A model generated the notes under the pieces. That model made no database searches, was not told the DNA's origin, and saw nothing but the letters and a program-made list of their open reading frames with translations. 64,000 nucleotides of DNA from Streptomyces sp. WMMB303 (lineage in GTDB: Bacteria > Actinomycetota > Actinomycetes > Streptomycetales > Streptomycetaceae): the NCBI RefSeq assembly GCF_029351045.1, contig NZ_JARKIN010000001.1:4886501-4950500 (forward strand), given 5' to 3'. Position 1 is the first letter of the stretch. Every line of letters starts with the position of its first letter. The position numbers and the translations under genes were made by a program. Of this stretch, positions 17,244 through 27,500 are shown one piece after another.

Positions 17244-20200
17244 TCAGGGCTTGCCGGTCGGCCGTGTCATGCGGCGCAGCGCCGGACGCTTCCGCGCCGC
17301 TGTGCGGGAGGCCGTCGTCAAGTGATCGGCCAGCCCGGCGACGGTGGGGGTCTCGAAGATCGTGCCGATGGCGACTTCCGTCTGCAGTTCGCTGCGGATC
17401 CGGCTGATCAGGCGGGTGGCGAGGAGGGAGTGTCCGCCCAGGTCGAAGAAGCTGTCGTCGATCCCGACCCGCTCCAGCCCCAGCACCTCGGCGAACAGCC
17501 CGCACAGCGTCTCCTCCTGCGGAGTCCGGGCCTTGCGCCCACCCACGCTCGCCGCGTACTCCGGCACCGGCAGCGCCTTGCGGTCCAGCTTCCCGTTCGG
17601 CGTGAGCGGCAACCGGTCCAGCACCATCACCGCCGACGGCACCATGTACTCCGGCAACCCCTCCACCAGCCGCTCACGCGCCGCCTTCACCACAGCCCCG
17701 ATGCCCCGCGCAGCCACCGGACTGTTCACCCACGGACCACCCGAAGCAGCCGGCAGATACACACCGGACATGGGGCGCTCGTCCTCGTCTCCGGGCAGCA
17801 CCACCGCATCGAACAAAGCCACCGAGCGGGACGACCACGTCACCACCACCCGCAACCCCAACTCAGCACCCCGCACCACCAACTCCTCCGGATCCACCCC
17901 GGAACCCAGATCACCGGCATCCAACCCGTCGAGACGCCGCTCGGCAGCCACCTCCCCGATGAGTCGCGCATTGGGGATGCCGGTGATTCGAATCGGTGAC
18001 TCCGCTTCGGCGAGGTCGAACTCGGGCGTCCAAGCACGCCGGGGCAACACACCCACATCCACCACCGTGGTGGGCGCCTTGTGCAGCACCACTTCATACC
18101 GGTGCCGCGTCAACTCGTTGTGACAGCCACCCCGCTTGAGCCGCACATCCACAGCCCCCACACGCGCATCACCCCCGGCCAGCCCGGTGAAGAACTCCGG
18201 AGCCACCACCAACTCCTTCTCCAACAACACCGCACGATCCACCACCGCACGCGCCTGCACACCACGATCCCCATGCACCGCCGCATGCAACACCCGCAAC
18301 GAACCCGCATGCCGCACATCCCCCACCACCACACGCCCACCCGGCACCAACAACCCCAGCGCACAATCCAGCACCCGGGACAGATACTCCCCATCCGGGA
18401 AATACTGCACCACCGAATTGAGCACCACCGTGTCGAAATACCCCGACGGAAGATCCCCCGCCGCATCCGCCGGCTGACACCGCAACCACACCCGATCCGA
18501 CAACCCCGCCTCAGAAACCTGACCACGCAGCCGCTCGATCACCGCACCCGACAGATCAGTACCCCAATACTCCTCAACCCCCGAAGCCAAATGCCCCATC
18601 AACAGACCGGACCCCACCCCGATCTCCAGAACCCGACCACCACCGAACCCACGCACCCGCTCGACAACCGCATCCCGCCACTCCCGCATCTCACCCAACG
18701 GAATCGGCTCACCCGAATACGAACTGTCCCAACCGGCGAAATCCTCACCAAAACCACCCGACCCCACACCCGAATACACCGAGTCATAGATCTCCCGCCA
18801 CTCACCTACCTGGGCGTCCTCGTCGGACGGCGTCTCTTCGGCATCGCCCTCGGCGGTCGTGGCCACCGCCGCCAGATCCGGCACGACATAGGCGGCGAGC
18901 CGCAGGTCCCCCGGCACATCCTCACGCGCCAGGACCACGGCTTGGCGGACACCTCCGCAGCCGGTCAGGAGGGACTCGATCTCCCCCGGCTCGATGCGGA
19001 AGCCGCGCACCTTGACCTGTTCATCGGCACGGCCCATGTACTCCAGCTGACCGTCGGCTCGCCAGCGGGCCAGGTCGCCGGTCCGGTACATCCGCGTGCC
19101 GGGCTCGAAGGGGGACGCCACGAAACGTTCCGCGGTCAGGTCCGCCCGCCCGACATAGCCACGGGCCAGACCGGCACCCGAAGCGTAGAGCTCACCGACC
19201 ACCCCGGCAGGAACCGGCCGCAGTACTTCGTCCAGGACGTGGGCTCGGGTGTTCGCGACCGGGCTCCCGATCGGCACCACATCGTCGGAGAAGGTGTCGC
19301 TCATCGAGATCGCCACGGTCGACTCGGTCGGGCCGTAGGCGTTCACCACGCGACGGCCCCGCGACCAGCGCGCCACCAGTTCCGGCGGAGCCGCCTCGGC
19401 ACCGACGACCACGCATGCGAACTCCGTGAGCTCCTCCTCGGAGCCCGCCGGAAGTGTCGCCAGTACGGAGGGCGGGATCAGCGCATGGGTGATGTGCTGG
19501 GCGGCCAGGACATCTCGCAGTGCCTCGCCGACCAGCCGGGCGCTGTCGGGCACCACGATCGCGGCGCCGGCCGCGAAGGCGGCGACCAGTTCCCAGACTG
19601 CCGCGTCGAAGCTGGGTGAGGCGAACTGCAGGACTCGGCTGCGGGGGGTGGTGCCCAGTCGCCGGAGCTGGGTGTGGGCCAGGCCGGCCACACCACGGTG
19701 GGAGACCACGACCCCCTTGGGCCGGCCGGTCGATCCCGAGGTGTAGATCACGTAGGCGGGATGCGTCGCCTGCACCACCACACCGGGGTCGGTCTCCGGG
19801 AAGTCCGACAGATCCTGCGCCAACTCCTGCGGTCCCAGCACCAGCAGCGGATCCGCGTCCTCGACCATGAACGCACGCCGCTCGACCGGATACTCCGGAT
19901 CCACCGGCACATACGCACCACCCGCCTTCACCACCGCAAGCACAGCCACCACCATCTCCACCGACCGCGGCAACTCCACCCCCACCAACACCTCAGGCCC
20001 CACACCCTGACCCACCAGCCAATGCGCCAACCGATTCGCCCGCGCATTCACCTCCCGGTAGGAGAAACTCTGCTGTCCATGGACCAGAGCCGTCGCCTCC
20101 CCGTCCCGCCGCACCTGCTCCTCGAACAACCCCGCAAGCGAGACCTCCGGCAACACCACCGCCGTGTCATTCCACCCGGCAAGCCGCCCCCGCTCCACAC

Positions 20201-21550
20201 CCGAGAGCAACTCCACCCCACCCACAGACACCGACGGATCCGCCACCACCTGCTCCAACAACCGCACCCACCGCGCCAACAACCCCTCAACCGAACCCCG
20301 ATCGAAGAGACGCGTGGAGTACTCGACGGTCCCGGTCACCCCGCGCCCGCCGGCGCGCTCGGCCAGGCTCAGCAGCATGTCGAAGCGGGACCTGCCGATC
20401 CCGACGTCTTCGGGCGTCACCCTCAGCCCCGGCAGATCGAAGTCGCCTTCAGGCGCGTTCTGGAGTACGAGTGCGACCTGGAAGAGCGGGTGGTGGGAGG
20501 TGGAACGGTTCGGGTTCAGCAACTCCACCAGGTGCTCGAAGGGCACGTCCTGGTGCGCGTACGCCTCCAGACTCGACTCCCGCACCCGGCCCAGCAGCTC
20601 CTCGAACCCCGGATCACCCGACGTGTCCGTCCGCAGCACGAACGTGTTCACGAACAACCCGACAAGGTCGTCCAACGCCTCATCGGTACGCCCCGCCACA
20701 CCACTGCCCAACGCGATGTCAGTTCCCGCACCCAACCGCGTCAGCAGCGCCGCCATACCGGCCTGCAACACCATGAACACCGTCGTGTTCGACCGCCGCG
20801 CCAGCCGGACCAAGCCCTGGTGCAGCTCCGCGTCCAGTGTGAAGTCGGTATGGGTGCCTTCGAAGGAGGCGACTGCCGGACGGGGCCGGTCGGTGGGGAA
20901 GGTCACCAGCTCCGGCAGACCCGCCAACTGGTCGCGCCAGTAGTCGACTTGTCGGGTGTAGAGGCTGTCCGGGTCGTTCTCGTCGCCCAGCAACTCACGC
21001 TGCCACAGCGTGTAGTCCGCGTACTGCACCGACAGCTCCGACCACTGCGGCAAACTGCCCTGCGAACGCGCCGTGTACGCCGCCACCAGATCCCGTGCGA
21101 TCGGCCCCATCGACCAACCGTCACCCGCGATGTGGTGCACCAGCAGCATCAGGACGCTGTCCTGCGGCGCCACGTCGAACAGCCATGCGCGCACGGGTAT
21201 CTCGGAACCCAGCTCGAACGCGTACCGAGCCGCTTCCTCCAGAACCTTCGGCAGTTCCTCCTCCGTCACCGAGCGGCGCTGCCAGTCCAGCTCCGCACTC
21301 TGCGGATCGAGAATCGACTGGCGGGGCTCACCGTCGGTTTCGGGGAAGACCGTACGCAGCGACTCGTGCCGGACGACCAGATCACGCAGGGCACCGCTGA
21401 GTGCATCCGCGTCCAGCTCGCCCTTGAGCCTGAGCGCAAGCGGCATGTTGTAGGTGGCGGAGGGGCCCTCCAGCTTGTGGAGGAACCACAGGCGACGCTG
21501 CGCGAACGAGAGCGGCACCGCCTCAGGCCGAGGCATGGGCGTCAGGGCCG
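17244..21550 (-). other. NRPS module 3: C-A(hydrophobic)-NMT-PCP
   Basis: Pocket residues are D-A-W-L-V-G-A-V-A, an all-hydrophobic pocket pointing to an aliphatic or aromatic residue, which I cannot assign more precisely. The MT is intact. The protein ends after the PCP with no thioesterase. Confidence 0.65.
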
Positions 21551-24500
21551 CACGCGTACGACCATCGCCCGTGAGGCGCGGCGCCAGGCCAGCCACCGTG
21601 GGGTTCTCGAAGACAGCCGCGATCGGCACCTCGACGCCGATCACGCTACGGATCCGGCTGACCAGCCGCGTCGTGAGGAGGGAGTGTCCGCCCAGGTCGA
21701 AGAAGCTGTCGTCGATCCCGACCCGTTCCAGACCCAGCACCTCGGCGAACAGCCCGCACAGCGTCTCCTCGCGCGGAGTCCGGGCCTTGCGCCCACCCAC
21801 GCTCGCCGCATACTCCGGCACCGGCAGGGCCTTGCGGTCCAGCTTCCCGTTCGGCGTGAGCGGCAACCGGTCCAGCACCATCACCGCCGACGGCACCATG
21901 TACTCCGGCAATCCCTCCACCAGCCGCTCACGCGCCGCCTTCACCACAGCCCCGATGCCACGCGCAGCCACCGGACTGTTCACCCACGGACCACCCGAAG
22001 CAGCCGGCAGATACACACCCGACAGCACCGATTCGTCCCCGTCTCCGGGCAGCAGCACCGCATCGAACAGAGCCACCGAGCGGGACGACCACGTCACCAC
22101 CACCCGCAACCCCAGCTCAGCACCCCGCACCACCAACTCCTCCGGATCCACCCCGGAACCCAGATCACCGGCATCCAGGCCATCCAGCCTGCGCTCTGCC
22201 GCCACCTCACCGACCAGCCGCGCATTCGGAATCCCCGAGATCCGAACCGGGCCTTCTACATCGGCCAGATCGAAATCCGGGGACCAGGAAATCTGCGGCA
22301 CCTCCGCCACATCCCGGGCCTTCGACGGCGCCTTGTGCAGCACCACCTCATACCGGTGCCGCGTCAACTCGTTGTGACAGCCACCCCGCTTGAGCCGCAC
22401 ATCCACAGCCCCCACACGCGCATCACCCCCGGCCAGCCCGGTGAAGAACTCCGGAGCCACCACCAACTCCTTCTCCAACAACACCGCACGATCCACCACC
22501 GCACGCGCCTGCACACCACGATCCCCATGCACCGCCGCATGCAACACCCGCAACGAACCCGCATGCCGCACATCCCCCACCACCACACGCCCACCCGGCA
22601 CCAACAACCCCAGCGCACAATCCAGCACCCGGGACAGATACTCCCCATCCGGGAAATACTGCACCACCGAATTGAGCACCACCGTGTCGAAATACCCCAA
22701 CGGAAGATCCCCCGCCGCATCCGCCGGCTGACACCGCAACCGCACCCGATCCGACAACCCCGCCTCAGAAACCTGACCACGCAGCCGCTCGATCACCGCA
22801 CCCGACAGATCAGTACCCCAATACTCCTCAACCCCCGGCGCAAGGTGCCCCATCAACAGACCGGACCCCACCCCGATCTCCAGAACCCGACCACCACCGA
22901 ACCCACGCACCCGCTCGACAACCGCATCCCGCCACGCCCGCATCTCACCCAACGGAATCGGCTCACCGGTGTACGCGCTGTCCCAGCCGGCGAAATCCTC
23001 ACCGAACTCGCCATATGCGCTCTCGGCGTAGACCGAGTCATAGATCTCCCGCCATTCCTCCACCTGGGCGTCGCTCGCCACAGCGGCCTCCGCCGCCGTA
23101 CCGGAGTCGGCCTCGACCCCGGCCGAGGCAGCCGCCTCGAGGTCCGGCACCACATACGCCGCGAGTCGCTGATCACCGGGCGTGTCCTCGCGCGCCACGA
23201 CCGCCGCCTGCCGCACACCCGTACAGCAGGCCAACAGCGACTCGATCTCCCCCGGTTCGATCCGGAAGCCCCGCAGCTTCACCTGCTCGTCCGCACGCCC
23301 CACGAACTCCAGCTGACCGTCCGCACGCCACCGCACCAGATCACCCGTGCGGTACATGCGCGCACCCGGCTCGAACGGCGACGCCACGAACCGCTCCGCC
23401 GTCAGCCCGGGACGCCGCAGATAGCCGCGTGACACCTGAGCGCCCGCGGCATAGAGCTCTCCCACGACTCCGACCGGGACCGGCTGCAGGCCCGCGTCGA
23501 GGACGAACAGCCGGGTGTTCCACATCGGCCGTCCGATGGGAACACTGTTCGCGACGCCGTCCGGACCCTGCCAGACCGAGGAGGCGACCTGGATGGTCAT
23601 CTCGGTCGGGCCGTAGAGGTTGGAAAGCTCGCTGCTCCAGGACGCGCTGACGCGGGCGGCGAGGTCCGGTCGCAGGGCCTCGCCGCTGGCCCAGACACGT
23701 CGCACCGAGTGCCCGGCAGGCGGCTCGGGCAGATTGGCCAGCAGGGACGGCGGGAACTGCGCGATCGTGACCTTGTTCTCGGCCATGAAGGACACGAGGC
23801 GCTGCGGATCACGCACCACGTCGCCGGGGGCCACGCAGACCGCGGCACCGTGCAGCAGGGGAAACCAGATCTCCAGACCGACGGAGTCGAACCGCACAGA
23901 GGTGCGGAACAGCAGCACGTCGCCGGGCCCGACCGGGTAGGTGTCCTGCATCCACTGCAGATTGTTCGCCAGCCCGCGGTGCTCGACCATGACGCCCTTC
24001 GGCCGGCCGGTGGAACCGGAGGTGTAGATGACGTACAGCGGGGCGGCCGGAGTCAGTGGGGCCGCGCGGTCGGCGTCCGTCAGGTCGGACGCGTCCTGCT
24101 GAGCGACCGCTTCGACGGTCGACGTCTCGTCCATGGCGACGCACGGGACCTCCGCGTCCGCGGCCAGGTCGCGGTCGCGGGAGACAAGCATCAGTGCGGG
24201 CCGCGCGTCACCCAGTGTGTACCGAAGACGCTCGACCGGGTCGTCGGGGTCGAGCGGGAGATAGGCGGCACCGGCCTTGATCACCGCAAGGAACGCCACG
24301 ATCGTGTCGGCGGAGCGGGGCAGAGCAACGGCCACCAGTTGCTCGGGGCCGACGCCGCGGGTGACCAGATGGCGGGCGAGTCGGTTGGCTCGCGCATTCA
24401 CCTCAGCGTAGCTGAGCTTCGTGTCGCCGGACAGCACAGCAGGGGCGTCCGGAGTGCGCGCCATCTGCTCCTCGACCAAGCTGACGAGGGTCTCTCGGCG

Positions 24501-27500
24501 TACGTCGGCCGCGGTGTCGTTCCAGGTCGTCAGAGTCTGCTGCCGCTCGGTCTCGGTCAGCAGGACGGCCTTGCCGATGGGCTGCGCCGGATCGCTGAGC
24601 GTCTGCTCCAGCAGTCGCTTCCAACGGTCGAAGACCGCCTCGACGGTGGAACGGTCGAACAGGTCCGTCGCGTACTCCACGACGGTCTCGATTCCCGCGG
24701 GGTTCCCGCCGGCGTCGTGCCGTTCGGTCAGTGACAGCAGCATGTCGAACCGAGCGGTGCCCGGATCGGCTTCGGTCGTGCTGACCTGCAGCCCCGGGAG
24801 CGTGAAATCCCCCTGGTCGGTGTTCTGGAGTACGAGTGCGACCTGGAAGAGCGGGTGGTGGGAGGTGGAACGGTTCGGGTTCAGCAACTCCACCAGGTGC
24901 TCGAAGGGCACGTCCTGGTGCGCGTACGCCTCCAGACTCGACTCCCGCACCCGGCTCAGCAGCTCCTCGAACCCCGGATCACCCGACGTATCCGTCCGCA
25001 GCACGAACGTGTTCACGAACAACCCGACAAGGTCGTCCAACGCCTCATCGGTACGCCCCGCCACACCACTGCCCAACGCGATGTCAGTTCCCGCACCCAA
25101 CCGCGTCAGCAACGCCGCCATACCGGCCTGCAACACCATGAACACCGTGGAACCGGTCCCGCGCGCCAGTTCCGCCATGCGCCGGTGCAGCTCTCCCTCG
25201 ACCTCGAACGTGACGGTCTCACCGGCGTACGAGGCCACCGCGGGCCGGGGCCGGTCGGTCGGGAAGGTCACCTGTTCGGGCAGATCCGCAAGCTTGTCGC
25301 GCCAGTAGCCGACCTGCTGCGTGAAGAGGCTGTCCGGGTCGTTCTCGTCGCCCAGCAGTTCACGCTGCCACAGCGTGTAGTCCGCGTACTGCACCGGCAG
25401 CTCCGACCACTGCGGCACAGCGCCCTGCGCACGCGCCGTGTACGCCGCCACCACATCCCGCGCCAGCGGACCCATCGACCACCCGTCCGCCGCGATGTGG
25501 TGGAACAGCAGCAGGAGGACGCTGGTGTCACCATCCGTGTCGAAGAGCCAGGCCCTGATCGGTGCCTCGGAGGCGAGTTCGAAACCGTAGCGGGAGACTT
25601 CCCGGACCACTGTCGGCAGCTCCGCCTCGGTCACCCGACGGTGTTCCCAGCCGAACGCGGCATCAGCAGGATCGAGCACCACTTGGCGGGGCTCGCCGTC
25701 CACCTCCGGGAACACCGTACGCAGCGACTCGTGCCGAGTGGCCACATCGACCAGCGCAGCGTGCAACGCCTCCGCATTCGCGGAACCGGTCAGCCGGAAG
25801 GCCAGCGGCATGTTGTACGTCGCGGAGGGCCCCTCCAGCTTGTGCAGGAACCACAGTCGACGCTGCGCGAACGACAGCGGCACCACATCCGGCCGCTCCA
25901 CCGGCACCAGAGACCTACGTATCCGGCCCTCCCCTCGCAGCCGCTCCACCAAGAGCGCCACGGTCGGGGCCTCGAAGACGTCCTTGATGGGAAGCTCGAC
26001 GCCGACCACGCTACGGATCCGGCTGACCAGCCGCGTCACGAGGAGGGAGTGGCCGCCCAGGTCGAAGAAGCTGTCGTCGATCCCGACCCGCTCCAGACCC
26101 AGCACCCCGGCGAACAGCCCGCACAGCGTCTCCTCGCGCGGAGTCCGGGCCTTGCGCCCACCCACGCTCGCCGCATACTCCGGCACCGGCAGCGCCTTGC
26201 GGTCCAGCTTCCCGTTCGGCGTGAGCGGCAACCGGTCCAGCACCATCACCGCCGACGGCACCATGTACTCCGGCAACCCCTCCACCAGCCGCTCACGCGC
26301 CGCCTTCACCACAGCCCCGATGCCCCGCGCAGCCACCGGACTGTTCACCCACGGACCACCCGAACCGGCCGGAACATACACACCGGACATGGGGCGCTCG
26401 TCCTCGTCTCCGGGCAGCACCACCGCATCGAACAAAGCCACCGAACGGGACGACCACGTCACCACCACCCGCAACCCCAACTCAGCACCCCGCACCACCA
26501 ACTCCTCCGGATCCACCCCGGAACCCAGATCACCGGCATCCAGGCCATCCAGCCTGCGCTCTGCCGCCACCTCACCGACCAGCCGCGCATTCGGAATCCC
26601 CGAGATCCGCACCGGGCCTTCTACATCGGCCAGATCGAAATCCGGGGACCAGGAAATCTGCGGCACCGCCGCCACATCCCGGGCCTTCGACGGCGCCTTG
26701 TGCAGCACCACCTCATACCGGTGCCGCGTCAACTCGTTGTGACAGCCACCCCGCTTGAGCCGCACATCCACAGCCCCCACACGCGCATCACCCCCGGCCA
26801 GCCCGGTGAAGAACTCCGGAGCCACCACCAACTCCTTCTCCAACAACACCGCACGATCCACCACCGCACGCGCCTGCACACCACGATCCCCATGCACCGC
26901 CGCATGCAACACCCGCAACGAACCCGCATGCCGCACATCCCCCACCACCACACGCCCACCCGGCACCAACAACCCCAGCGCACAATCCAGCACCCGGGAC
27001 AGATACTCCCCATCCGGGAAATACTGCACCACCGAATTGAGAACCACCGTGTCGAAATACCCCAACGGAAGATCCCCCGCCCCATCCGCCGGCTGACACC
27101 GCAACCGCACCCGATCCGACAACCCCGCCTCAGAAACCTGACCACGAAGCCGCTCGATCACCGCACCCGACAGATCCGTACCCCAATACTCCTCAACCCC
27201 CGAAGCCAAATGCCCCATCAACAGACCGGACCCCACCCCGATCTCCAGAACCCGACCACCACCGAACCCACGCACCCGCTCGACAACCGCATCCCGCCAC
27301 TCCCGCATCTCACCCAACGGAATCGGCTCACCCGAATACGAACTGTCCCACCCCGCGAAATCCTCACCAAAACCACCCGACCCCACACCCGAATACACCG
27401 AGTCATAGATCTCCCGCCACTCCTCCACCTGAGCGTCCCCACCCGAGGAGACGGCTCCCTGGTCAGCACCGGCGTGGGCGGCCGCCGCGGCCAGATCCGG

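Noticed and set aside
19674..23432. A 1252-codon plus-strand frame, and similar ones at 24855-28694, 44294-48172 and 48284-52801
   Set aside because: All lie antisense to NRPS modules, consist of low-complexity Arg/His/Pro/Thr stretches, and repeat with the modules. They are shadows, not genes.
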